From: Salticus scenicus
Taxonomy: Eukaryota > Arthropoda > Arachnida > Araneae > Salticidae
Assembly: GCA_963930645.1 (NCBI GenBank)
Contig: OZ005648.1
Coordinates: 150,300,035-150,364,034, forward strand
Length of the DNA stretch: 64,000 nucleotides
Direction of reading: 5' to 3'
This document shows, piece by piece, positions 33,057 through 43,314 of the stretch. The translations under genes and the position numbers were made by a program. Within the stretch, counting starts at the first letter, position 1; the number at the start of each line of letters is the position of its first letter. The notes beneath the pieces were generated by a model. The model was not told the DNA's origin and searched no databases. It saw nothing but the letters and a program-made list of their open reading frames with translations.

Positions 33057-33160
33057 TTAGCTGCAACCAATATTTTGTTTCCCCATTTTAGTGGTGCCCT
33101 TTTAGTACTAAGCGTCACTGAAATAGTGAAACTTAGCACCAAATTATTGGTTGCAGCTAA
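33057..33160. mobile_element. 104-bp mini inverted-repeat element
   Basis: A perfect 16-bp inverted repeat TTAGCTGCAACCAATA at 33057-33072 and 33145-33160 encloses 72 bp, with a weaker inner pairing (GGTGC..TACTAAG with CTTAGCACC). It is the size of the smallest MITEs; no target duplication is evident. Confidence 0.6.
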
Positions 33161-33184
33161 CTGTACCATTTTCCTGATCAAATG

Positions 33185-33220
<36 letters not shown>

Positions 33221-33338
33221 GTATACTTTTATTTATTCATGTCGCTACAATGTAAAAAATGAAGTTAAAGTGGCGTCGTTTTATATATTACTGTAGCAAA
33301 CTATAGTTCACTAGAAATCAAAACCCAGAGAAAGGTTC

Positions 33339-33374
<36 letters not shown>

Positions 33375-35843
33375 AATAAGGCACTTTTCCGTTTGAGGAA
33401 TTTGAAAACTTTTTTCTCATTTTTGGCGATTCATAAACAGTGTATCTGACAATCAAATCATTTGAAATTAACTTTCTTTTCATTAATATATAAACTAAAA
33501 TTTTGCCTTAAACAGAGCATAACTGTATACAAGAATACTATTTTTTTTAATTAAATGTGGTCAAAAATCCTGCATTCTTCAAAGTGGTCTACTAAAATTT
33601 GAGAACACTTTTTCTGTTCGAATGGAATAATCCGCTAGTACTAATAAATCTTCATTCTACAGACATTAATTTAGTGATAAAGATCTCTCATAAAATGCTT
33701 CAAAGATTTTCCAAAATCAGACAAGAAAAATACAGACAAGAAAATTAAAGCATATGCTGGCAGATATCCAAACTTTGTTCATATGGTTACAAAATCGGTA
33801 ATCACCCAATAGTTAAGTTTTCATACTATTGTGTCAAAAAATGTAATTTTCGTTAATTAGATATAATTATTATCTCATACTGAAAGCAAATATTAAATAA
33901 TTGATATAGTAATAACATTTGTCATAGTGATATTTAAAATTAAGTAATGAGAACTGGCTATAGAGCATTGCATATATATATTTTTTTATTTAAGATTCAC
34001 GCGTAAATTGTTTATTTTAATTTGATGTCCAAGAAAAAGACATTTCGTCTATTATGTACTGAATAAGAGACCCCATATCGTACATACATAGAAAAAATAT
34101 GAAAAAATAAGATTTATTCAAACATATTAACAAACGTCATTATAATTGTGAAAATATTGTAAAATTGATATAAATACCATATACGAATGCAGAGCGTATC
34201 CTTTCAATTATTTGGCTATTTCTTTTTTAAATTGTTCCAAATAACGTTTTCTCAATTTACTCATGTATTGCACTGACTCATTTGCTTGCAGTATGAACAA
34301 ACAAATACGAAAAACTAAAATTATGATATTTAGCAATTTTAAGAAAAGAATGCAATAGTGAAGATACAACTTTCGGAAATTGATTTTAATAGATGCTGCA
34401 TATGATTTTACTATACGTAATTAGAAGATTGATATTTTACCAGCGGGGTCCTACGACTACAAATACAGCCCTCAAACGACTTATTCTCTTAAAATCTGTA
34501 GCAAAGTTAAAGCCGGATACAGGTATCAGGCACTGAGATACATTGAATATATCTCTATTTTATTTTTATACACAGTATTATGTTCACTAAATACCGTTTT
34601 TACACTACAATGATTTATTTAATTTTTCTTCCAAAACGTATAAATTTGTTTTTTATTTGTAATTTGAAATAAGCTACTTTGTATAAAAACTAATATATGA
34701 TTTATTTATTTCTTATATTTTAGACTACATACAAGGTTATTTCAATTTCTTTTCAAAGAATAATACTTTCTTGATAATGATTAAAAATGTTTTTCAGCAA
34801 CAAAAAAATACCTAGACGTATTTAACAAAATACTTAAGAAACTTTTTGAAATATTTATTTTTTCTTTAAAATATAATGTTCAGTTTTTTTTTTTATGCTG
34901 TAAACCCATGTCATCTGGTTTTGTATTTTTAAAAAGAAATAAAATAAAATAATCAAAAAACTTTAAAATAATCAAAAGTAATACAAAGTAATACAAACGC
35001 AATGTACATAAGAACAGAATTAAAATATTTATTTTATTGAATTTCATTTTATTCAAATATTATTCAAAAATATTTCTTTCATATTCTATTGAAATACTTT
35101 GCTTCGCTATTATGCTCTGGATTTCTTTAAAGGAATAGTTTTTCTCCATTTTCATTTTGCTTACTATTTTTTTTTTCTTCTTTTTTTGTTATTTTGAAAA
35201 TAAGTAAGAATAGGTTATATTTTGAATTAAAATTTGTATATACATACATATTCATATTTTCGAGATTTTGATTAAACTTCCATCATTTCATTTCTTGTAA
35301 GGTAAAAGAAAAAAAAAAGAAATTGCTTATAATATATATATACGAGTATATATACATATATATTTCATTTATCACTGGACATGGGTCCGGTAATGATATA
35401 TTTTTTTATAAATCCATTTTTTAAACTGTTGAAAATTTATTTATTTTTCTCTAAAACAATTGAAGGGGAAATAAAGAGCATACATTTTATAAAAAATAAA
35501 TAAATAAATGCAAAATATTGAATGTATTTTGAGTAATTTGAAATAAATAATTAAATAAATAAATTCCATTAATAATTTTAGAATGCTATAATGACATTTT
35601 ATTTTAACAGCTTTGTATTCGCTTTTATTACAGACACTGTCTTATTTTTTTTTTCTGTATTCATAAAAAAACATATTGTATTCGTAAAAAAAATTCGACT
35701 TTCATTTTTGATTTTTTTTTTTTTTTGTGTGTGTGCATCGCGAGACCTGATCAGGTTTCAAACTGTGTCAGTTAGTGCTTGATATAAATTACATTAAAAA
35801 TTAGATTTGTTAATTATAAATTAGACATGATACAATGTGAGAG

Positions 35844-35892
<49 letters not shown>

Positions 35893-35960
35893 GTAATTGT
35901 TCTTGTAATTAATTTTATTCTTACGAAATTTTATATTAAATATAATAATAATAATAATAA

Positions 35961-35995
<35 letters not shown>

Positions 35996-36197
35996 GCTAA
36001 AGAAATTAAACTTTGTAACAAAAAAAAAAGAAAGTTTTACTTTATAAAAACACAGTCGAAAAGATTTTTTCTTCTTTTAAAAAATATATTTTAAAAGATT
36101 CACGTCTAAAAAAATTTTATTTATTTATTAGTTTAATGGAACAAATTTTAAAAATAGTCATACATATATGTCTAATAGTCATATATATATATATATA
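33161..36197. other. AT-rich region; 34700-35330 matches 43600-44190
   Basis: No gene seen. The segment 34700-35330 is a diverged copy of 43600-44190. Shared order: TTCAATTTCTTTT.AAAGA, AATGATTAAAAA, GTCATCTG.TTTTGTA, AATACTTATTTTATT, GCTTC.CTATT and AATAAGT.A. Simple repeats: poly(T) 33187-33216, (AAT)n about 33341-33366, (AT)n about 35850-35889 and 35967-35991. A fragment of (AT)n directly abuts Helitron 2. Confidence 0.5.
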
Positions 36198-36512
36198 CTA
36201 GCTGACCCGACAAACGTTGTTTTGTCACATAAATTATTTCTAGAGAATATTTTGCTAGAAAAAAATAACTAACTTATTGTAAGTGTGTAAGGATGTGGTA
36301 TATAAGTGAAACAGGTATGGAGCGCTGTGAAAGGTGGCTGTGAATTCCGATTATAACGTAAAAGACATAATTAACAATTAAATAAACACAATTTAAATTG
36401 TACTGAATTGTAAATCTAAACCATTCTCGAATCCACCTGAAGACACACAAAAAATTTCATTAAAATCGGTCCAGCCGTTTAGGAGAAGTTCAGTGACATA
36501 CACACGCACAAA

Positions 36513-36890
36513 AGTATGGAGCCCCTTTGGTGACTTTAAATATTTTAAGCCATTTTTGCGATGAATTGAAATGGCTATCTCAATTGTGAAACTAAAGATC
36601 TTGGCGAGAAGCATTTGAGCTACTTCGGTGTCAAATTTCAAATTTTGCCAAAGGGATCCGATACTAAAGGTGTTCCATACAAAAAATAATTAAAATATCA
36701 GTGACATACACAAGCACAAAAGTATGGGACCCCATTGGTGACTTTAAATATTTTAAGCCATTTTTGCGATGAATTGAAATGGCTATCTCAATTGTGGAAC
36801 TAAAGATCTTGGCGAGAAGCGTCGGAGCTACTTCGGTGCCAAATTTCAAATTTTGCCAAAGGGATCCGATACTAAAGGTGTTCCATTCAA
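36513..36890. repeat. Two direct copies of the 168-bp segment in Helitron 2
   Basis: Copies at 36513-36680 and 36721-36890 share TTTAAGCCATTTTTGCGATG, AGATCTTGGCGAGAAGC and TTTTGCCAAAGGGATCCGAT. They are closer to one another than to the copy at 5269-5436 in Helitron 1, so the duplication followed the split of the two Helitron lineages. Confidence 0.85.
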
Positions 36891-37202
36891 AAAAATAAAT
36901 AAATAAACTATAATAAATTAGCTACACATATAAATTTGTAGGTTAGGGTGGTTGTTAATCAACGCGCGTATAAATTTGATAGAAAATTATATAAAATACT
37001 CACTCCAATTCCGCACTAAATTTGCAAAATGTATAGTTTTTTATGCAAACTTCAAAACTTTTCAAAATCTAATTACATCTTGATGTAATATTTCAATTAG
37101 GACACAATTTTTTGTATAACAATAATAACACGAAGTTACAAAATATATTCTTGAATTTGATCGCAGCACCAACTGTCGGGACAAACTGAAATTACAATAG
37201 GT

Positions 37203-37751
37203 GTGACGTCACTGACCGTCAGTGGATGCAAGAAAAAGATTTCCTATGTTAATCTCCTATTGGATTTTTTATAAAAAATTATTAAAAATCGAGGAAAATT
37301 ATTTCTCGATTTTAGTCCCCGCATTTGGGTATAGATATGTATTAGTTATCGTATGCATGTGTTAGATTGAGTTATTTTACTCTCAAATTGACAAAATTTT
37401 AATTTTAAATTTCAAAACTCTGTCTTCCTTGGCGTTTTTTGTATTTGGCGATCAAAAACGTAATACGAAAATATACATGCCAGATGTATATTTTCGTAAT
37501 ATGTATTGTACGAAATTGTTTCATATTATTCATTACTCTCTTAATATAAGTTGTTGAAATAACTATTATTTTTGAAAGAAATCAAATATGTTCGCCAGAT
37601 GATATGGCGATATTTCTGTTTCCGCCAAGGTTGACAGAGTTTTGAGATTAAAAATTCAAATTTTATCAATTTTACAGGAAAAACAACTGAATCTAACGCA
37701 TGCACATGATAACTAATAGCACGTACATCCACGGACGGCCAGTGACGTCAT
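37203..37751. mobile_element. Palindromic element nested in Helitron 2
   Basis: The left end GTGACGTCACTGACCGTCAG and the right end, inverted, TGACGTCACTGGCCGTCC lead into longer arms (about 37203-37440 and 37616-37751). These share TATTAGTTATC, GCATG.GTTAGATT and CAAAACTCTGTC..CCTTGGCG. Near the middle is a second perfect small hairpin (ATTACGAAAATATACAT-type, about 37461-37502). It has no coding capacity. The TTGGCG motif of the LTR recurs here. Confidence 0.7.
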
Positions 37752-38012
37752 CACTTCGCTTGCGTATTATTGAATATTCGATACTACGATCGTAGCGCAG
37801 TCTGCCGGATCCAATATGAAACATTCCAAAATCAACAACAATTTATAAGTGATAAATTAATTAAATAAACAATTTAAATTGGACTGAATTGTAAATCTAA
37901 ACCATTCTCAAATCCACCTGAAGACACACAAAAAATTTCATCAAACTCGGTCCAGCCGTTTAGGAGGAGTTCAGTGACATACACACGCACAAAAGAAATA
38001 TATATATAAAGA

Positions 38013-38125
38013 TATGTGTGTGTGTGTGTGTGCATGCATGTGCGTGTGTTTATGTGTGTGCAAGTGCTTGTGTGTTGTGTGTATGTGTATAATTGAGTAT
38101 GTGTGTATATATAGGTGTGTGTGTT
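38013..38125. repeat. (TG)n-rich microsatellite beside Helitron 2
   Basis: An impure GT/AT-rich tract. Helitron 2 lies between an (AT)n run on its left and this tract, so it probably inserted into a compound AT/GT microsatellite. Confidence 0.8.
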
Positions 38126-38544
38126 AGTGGTTGAATCATTCTATGATAAGATTAAATTTTTTAATTCTAAATTATAATTGAAAACCTTACTTGTTAACTG
38201 ATATTTCTACACTTTGATGTAGTGTTTTAATTTATTTTTAATTTGCATCCAAATTGTGCTATTATTAATATTGCTGCATTCAAAAAATGTAGTAGAAATG
38301 TTTAAAAAAAATAATGAATAACTAAGAAGTGAAAACTTGAAAGCAACTTGGAGTAAGTAAAATATATCAAACTCCAGAATGATACTGTTACTGTGTACAC
38401 AATTTTAAGTCGTTGCTGAGAATTAGGACAACTAACCTAATAGCATACCCTATTATTGAATTATAATTGTCCATTGAATGATATGAAATTCAGTGTCATC
38501 TATAAGAGGTTTCCAAATTTCCAATATAGATTTTATTTTAATAA

Positions 38545-39007
38545 GCCATGCAAATCGTTCATTACATTGCGCAGCAAAAAGATATATTTTGAGCCCTGAT
38601 GCCATTCTTGCTGATTCTTATGTAAAATGACCTGTTGAATCCAAATATGACTCCTATTTTGCCCAGTCACCCACCGTTTTCTCGGGACACCACCCCGTCC
38701 CCCAATTTTTATCACCGATCGGAAATTTTATGGCCATGAAATTGATTTGGAGAATGAAAAACACTTACAAACACTTAAAATTTTAATACTTAAATTTAAC
38801 ACTTAAAAAATATATATATAATGTTTAATAAATAATATTAATAATAGATTAAAAAAAATATAAGAAATGTAATACATAATTTCAGTGGCAAATCCCCCCT
38901 AAATTTTCTTCTTCTTGCAAATGTTCATGCTTTAGAATTTTTCCACTCTGTAGTCCCTCAGAAAATATTTAACAGTTAAAAAATAATCCTCCCCCCCCCC
39001 CCCCCCC

Positions 39008-39038
<31 letters not shown>

Positions 39039-39619
39039 AATTTATAGTTATAAAAATACCAAAAAGTGATAAAAATAGGGGGCCGTTCCTAAAAAAAATG
39101 GTGGGTGATAGGGAAAAATGGCTGTCATATTCGGATTCAGGAGGTCATTTTATATAAAAATTTGCAAAAATGGTGTTGAATGTAATTTTCATGCAGAGCA
39201 GTGTTATCAGATATTTTTATAAAGTTATAATGTTCATTATTAATTTTCAAATATTTAAACTTGAAATTTTCTTCACACACCACAAAACTAAAGAAAGCAC
39301 GACCGGTTTCGGAAGGACGAGGCCTTTCTTCTTTAGGTGCAAAATGCGTGCTACTGCCTTGCTTTTGACTCCCAGGCAGTAGCACATATTTTGCACCTGA
39401 ATTTTTTTTTTTTTTTTTCAAATTTTATGCGTTCAGAAAAAAAAAATACATTGCAGAGATAAATTAAATTTTGTATTACTGTAGTTTAGGTAATTGAAAA
39501 TCATATTTTTATGAATATTCCACGTGATCACTTTTACGAATATACCTAGTAAAATATCTAGTTGTGATTTTTTTCTTTTTCAATTACTAATTATTGATAG
39601 CATAATATACATTAATTCA

Positions 39620-39650
<31 letters not shown>
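38545..39650. repeat. ~1.1-kb duplicated segment, copy A
   Basis: Collinear with 40838-42003. Shared landmarks in order are GTTCATTACA, CAGTCACCCACCGTTTTCTC, GAAATTTTATGGCCATGAA, AATAATATTAATAATAGATT, TTCAGTGGCAAATCCCC, CATATTCGGATTCAGGAGG, a hairpin around CTACTGCCT and ATATTCCACGTGA. Inside the segment 38598-38720 is partly inverted at 39070-39180, so the unit itself resembles an inverted-repeat element. C16-18 followed by poly(A) at about 38991-39034 is an expansion absent from copy B. The minus-strand frame at 39137-39421 is not convincing as a gene. Confidence 0.85.
39335..39398. other. Hairpin with 25-bp arms, conserved in both duplicate copies
   Basis: AGGTGCAAAAT..GTGCTACTGCCT (39335-39359) pairs with AGGCAGTAGCAC..ATTTTGCACCT (39374-39398), about 23 of 25 positions, around a 14-nt loop. 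The counterpart at 41714-41776 keeps the inner stem TGCTACTGCCT/AGGCAGTAGCA and most of the rest. Confidence 0.7.
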
Positions 39651-39653
<3 letters not shown>

Positions 39654-39734
39654 AGTATGTTGTAGCCACCACGAGACTTTCTTCTATATTTTCCTATACA
39701 AATTCACTCAGTAACAATAATTAAAAAAAAAAAA

Positions 39735-40145
39735 AAGAAGTGGGACTTTGACAAAATTTTGGGTAAAATGTGAAAGTTATTCTAAGTTTGTCAAAACACG
39801 GAAACCGTGGGACTTTGACAAAATTGGGGGAAAAATGCAAAAATTTGTTTAAGTTTGTCATAACACGGAAACCGTGGGAGTTTGATAGAATTAAGGGGAG
39901 AGAAAAAAAAAAGTGGTACTTTGACAAAATTTTGGGTAAATTGTGAAAATTTGTTAAAATTTGTCAAAACACGGAAACGGTGGGACTTTGACAAAATTAG
40001 GGGAAAAATGCAAAAATATGTTAAAGTTTGTCAAGACACGGAAACCGTAGGACTTTGACAAAATTAGGGGAAAAAAGCAAAAATTAGTTTAAGTTTGTCA
40101 GAACCCGGAAACCGTGGGAGTTTGATAAAATTAAGGGGAGAGAGA
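39735..40145. repeat. 67-bp tandem repeat array
   Basis: CACGGAAACCGTGGGACTTT-type words start at 39797, 39864, 39970, 40037 and 40104, giving spacings of 67, 106, 67 and 67. Each unit has GACTTTGACAAAATT, a GGGGAAAAATGCAAAAAT middle and AGTTTGTCA. Every third unit or so ends with an AAGGGGAGAGAAAAAA extension, producing the 106-bp interval. CGGAAACCG is a small inverted repeat. The opposite-strand frames here are products of repeat periodicity. Confidence 0.85.
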
Positions 40146-40239
40146 AAAAAAAAAAAAAGATTTTTTTTCTAAGTTTATTTTCGTAAAAAGTAAAAAAAAA
40201 TCGATAACTTTGTTTTAAATTATCACAGATTTATAGTTC

Positions 40240-40615
40240 AACCATTCGTTTTAAAGGTACTGACGAGACCTTTCGAAAGATACCCATCTTGAAAATTTTT
40301 GCCCTATATCACCCTGTTAAAAATTTAGAAAAAGCGGGATGGCAACGCAACCTGTAAGACGATTTTTACCAAAAGTTGATAGGCACTAATTTATGTCAAG
40401 GTGCAACTACATACCAATTTGTATGAAATTCTGTGCAGTAGTTCCAGAGATACAGTTGCCACAAAATTTTGTCACACACACACACACAGACAGACATTTT
40501 CCAAAAATGGTAAAATCGTGTTCTACAGCTCTCAAACGTGTAAATCCATCAAAAACCCGAAATCGAAAATTTTTACGAATCCAATACTTTCTTCTATTGA
40601 AGATAGAAGAAAGTA
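40240..40615 (+). repeat. TE 3'-end fragment ending in a hairpin (copy at 45.4 kb)
   Basis: Shares AAAAGTTGATAGG, AATTTAT, AAGGTGCAAC, GTGCAGTAGTT, a CACACACACAGACA tract, TTTTC.AAAAATGGT, AATCGTGTTCT and ACGAATCCAATA with 45410-45710. Both end in the palindrome TTTCTTCTAT...ATAGAAGAAA followed by poly(A). It resembles the 3' end of a retroposon, but no coding part survives. Confidence 0.7.
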
Positions 40616-40639
40616 AAAAAAAAAAAAAAAAAAAGAAAA

Positions 40640-40837
40640 AAAGAAACAGGTTTTGTAGAACTAACAGCATACCTGCCGTCATGTTAAATAATATTCCAAA
40701 AAATTGTTACTAACTGCATTTTTATTTCACACCAGTCTTTCTTTAGAGTATTTCTTTCTTATTTAATCGTAATTACATTTGGAGAAAATCACACAAAAAT
40801 AAAGTGGTGTGCAAAAAAGGTAGATTACTATAATTTT
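40640..40837. repeat. Repeat shared with 42885-43130
   Basis: Shares GTAGAACTAACAGCATACCT, GCCGTCATGTTAA, TTTTTATTTCACACCAGTC and TAATCGTAATTACATTTGG with 42885-43075, with part also at 32840-32900. It directly precedes duplicated copy B, so a longer unit was probably duplicated. Confidence 0.75.
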
Positions 40838-42003
40838 TAATAAGTCATGCAAATTGTTCATTACACTTTGCAGAAAAAAAAAAAAAAAAAAAAACATGCC
40901 CTGATACCATTCATGCTGATTTTTATGTAAAATGACCCCCTGAATCCGAATATGACTCTCAGTCACCCACCGTTTTCTCGGGACACCATCCCCTCCCCCA
41001 ATTTTTATATCTGTTCGGAAATTTTATGGCCATGAATTTGATTTAGAGGATGAAAAATAATTAAATTAACACTTAAAAACCAAATATAATAATAATAATA
41101 ATGTTTAATAAATAATATTAATAATAGATTAAAAAATATAAGAAATGTAATACATAATTTCAGTGGCAAATCCCCACTAAATTTTCTCCTTGCTGCAAGT
41201 GTTCATGTTTTAGAATTTTTCAACTCTGTAGCCCCTCAGAAGATATTTTACAGTTAAAATAATCCCCCCCACCCTCTAAAAATCAAATTTATAGTCATAA
41301 AATAACCGAAAAGTGATAAAAATTGGGAGCCGTCCCAAAAAATGGTAAGTGATAGGGCCCCAGACAGCACATCGCCTCCCCAGGATATCTTCAAGATGTC
41401 TTTTGGATGAATAGACATCTCAGAAACGTCCTTAAGATGTACTGTGGATAAGTTAAGTCTAACTGTGCTGTTAGGGGCAAAATGGGCGTCATATTCGGAT
41501 TCAGGAGGTCATTTTACGTAACAATTTGCAAAAATGGTGTTGAAGGTAATTTCACAGTTCCGCGACACAATCCAGAGCAGTGTTATCAGATAATTTTATA
41601 AAGTTATAATGTTCATTATTAATTTTCAAATATTTAAACTTGAAAACTTCTTCACACACCAGAAAACTAAAGAAAGCACTAACGGTTTCGGAGGGACGTG
41701 GCGTTTCTTCTTCAGGTGACAAATACGTGCTACTGCCTTGCTTTTGCCTCCCAGGCAGTAGCATGTATTTTGCACTTAAAGAATATTTTTTTTTTTCAAA
41801 TTTTATGCGTTGAGAAAAATTTACATTGCAGAGATAAATTAAATTCTGTATTACTGTAGTTTAGGTATTCGAAAATCGTATTTTTGTGAATATTCCACGT
41901 GAACACTTTTCTGAATATACCTAGTAAAATATATAGTTGTGATTTTTTTTCCCCAACTACTAATCATTGATATCATTACATATATTAATTCAGTCCCTCC
42001 CCC
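40838..42003. repeat. ~1.1-kb duplicated segment, copy B with a MITE insertion
   Basis: Collinear with copy A (38545-39650), except for an insertion at about 41358-41477 and a shorter C/A tract (41267-41283). It ends near a CCCTCC C-run plus poly(A) at about 41995-42032. The minus-strand frame at 41552-41764 parallels one in copy A, but nearly all differences between them change amino acids, so I do not call a gene. Confidence 0.85.
41358..41477. mobile_element. 120-bp MITE inserted in copy B
   Basis: Begins CCCCAGACAGCACA and ends TGTGCTGTTAGGGG, a 12 of 14 terminal inverted repeat. The interior is made of AAGATGTCTT / GACATCT-type words. Copy A lacks it (GATAGGGAAAAATGG at 39099-39113 against GATAGGG...GCAAAATGGG here), giving an empty site. 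The target duplication cannot be resolved because the site is a G-run. Confidence 0.75.
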
Positions 42004-42030
42004 CCCCCCACAAAAAAAAAAAAAAAAAAA

Positions 42031-42300
42031 AAAGTTTAAAAAATAAATTAAGCATCTCACAAATATTGATGTCATTATCACTTTAAAAAAATTATACACA
42101 TTAATAAAGTGCTAATGTAGTTCTATAGCTATGATTCAACAGAAAATTTCTAAACATGGTATATATATATATATTTTTTAATCTTATAATTATTTACTAT
42201 ATTGTTAATGTTTTCACTGCTTTTACTATATTTCATATAGAATACAATCGCAGATTTTAGCTGGAATATTTTTATCCTATTTACTTCTCATTTAAAGCCT
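42031..42300. other. AT-rich spacer
   Basis: A short (AT)n near 42160-42171; nothing else recognised. Confidence 0.5.
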
Positions 42301-42378
42301 TTTAGCGGTTTATCCGCGATTTGCATTTTCTGCTGAACCCGTGCACTCACTTTCGCGGATAATCAGGAGTATACTGTA
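42301..42378 (-). mobile_element. pogo/Tigger-like terminal fragment
   Basis: On the minus strand it reads TACAGTATACTCCTGATTAT, then CCGCGAAAGTGAGTGCACGG and a second CGCGGATAAACCGC. The CAGTATACTCC..ATTATCCGCG start is typical of pogo-type elements as I recall them. Only one end is seen, with no partner and no transposase nearby. Confidence 0.45.
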
Positions 42379-42702
42379 TAATGAAAATAGATAAATAGAT
42401 AATAATAATAATAACAATAATAATAAGTTAATCTCATTAGACTAATGTCGTCATTTTTTCTTACTATATCATTGAACTGAGTCCAGGAGCTTAAATATTT
42501 TCCATTTATAAATCTTATTTTTTTTTATTTTGCTCGCGCTGTTTTTATTTCCTAATTCAAAATTATTAAAAAAAAAAATGATACTGTCCGTTTCGAAACT
42601 GATTATTATTAATTTTCTTTTCTCTTTCTTTAACAAAATATAAAGATTTTGATGAAATTCTGGGAAAAGCAGAATTTAGTTTAGTACAAAGGACTATTAG
42701 TA

Positions 42703-42737
<35 letters not shown>

Positions 42738-42884
42738 TTTTTTTTTTGTTGCATACTATAACATCGCTTTCAAATTATTCAATTATATTTTCGATAAATG
42801 TCGAACTGTCGTAAAACTGGTATCGTAAAAATCCGTAGATTGAGACTAATAGTCCTCAGTCCTAAAAAAAAAAAAAAAAAAAAA
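42379..42884. other. AT-rich region with poly(T) and poly(A) tracts
   Basis: Poly(T) at 42721-42747 follows a TTTTC-rich run; poly(A) at 42864-42883 leads into the next repeat. No gene seen. Confidence 0.5.
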
Positions 42885-43130
42885 CAGCCTTTGCAGAACT
42901 AACAGCATACCTGCCGTCATGTTAATTAATATTCCGAAAAATTGTTACTAATTGCATTTTTATTTCACACCAGTCTTTCTTTAGAACATTTTTTTTTCCC
43001 TTATTTAATCGTAATTACATTTGGAGAAAATCACTCTAAAAAAAAAAAAAAAAAAAATGTGTGCAAAAAAGTTAGGGTACTATAATTTTACGGAATATTA
43101 ATTAGAATGTTGGCCAGTATTTGAGTATAT
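42885..43130. repeat. Second copy of the 40640-40837 repeat
   Basis: See the matching words listed for 40640-40837. This copy diverges after the GTGTGCAAAAAAG motif, where the first copy enters duplicated segment B and this one continues into TTACGGAATATTAATTAGAAT. Confidence 0.75.
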
Positions 43131-43256
43131 AACCGTAACTCGCATACTCTATAGTGTAATATTAAATTAAAAAATGAAATTATAAAGCACTCTCTCGGTT
43201 TCTGGAATGCCCAAAATCTTATCCTGTAAACGATAGACACTAATTTATAAAAATAA

Positions 43257-43314
<58 letters not shown>

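Larger units (their letters stand above)
36198..38012 (-). mobile_element. Non-autonomous Helitron 2 (1815 bp, minus orientation)
   Basis: On the minus strand the element begins TCTTTATATATATA and ends GGGTCAGCTAG. Ten to eleven nucleotides before the end is a 6-bp hairpin (GACAAA...TTTGTC, 36209-36214 with 36221-36226), the standard Helitron 3' architecture. It lies between A36197 and T38013, with AT-rich microsatellite on one side and (TG)n on the other and no target duplication. It contains no Rep/helicase. Cargo: CGGTCCAGCCGTTTAGGAG boxes near both ends (about 36465 and 37950), two copies of the 168-bp segment also in Helitron 1, and a nested palindromic element. Confidence 0.85.

Noticed and set aside
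35821..36021. Frames encoding IYIYIYIY runs (also near 51519, 57577 and 58909)
   Set aside because: Translations of (AT)n or (TA)n microsatellites.
39137..39421. Minus-strand frame paralleled in the duplicate at 41552-41764
   Set aside because: The two peptides are alignable, but nearly every difference changes the amino acid and both run into a homopolymer; this fits a non-coding repeat without purifying selection.
39735..40145. CRISPR-like array from evenly spaced CGGAAACCG words
   Set aside because: The intervals between the words are themselves repeated, so there are no spacers; it is a minisatellite.
42566..42754. Lys-rich or Phe-rich frames across poly(A)/poly(T) tracts (also 30090, 31233, 40393, 53488 and 60205)
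   Set aside because: Homopolymer translations with no domain and no conservation evidence.
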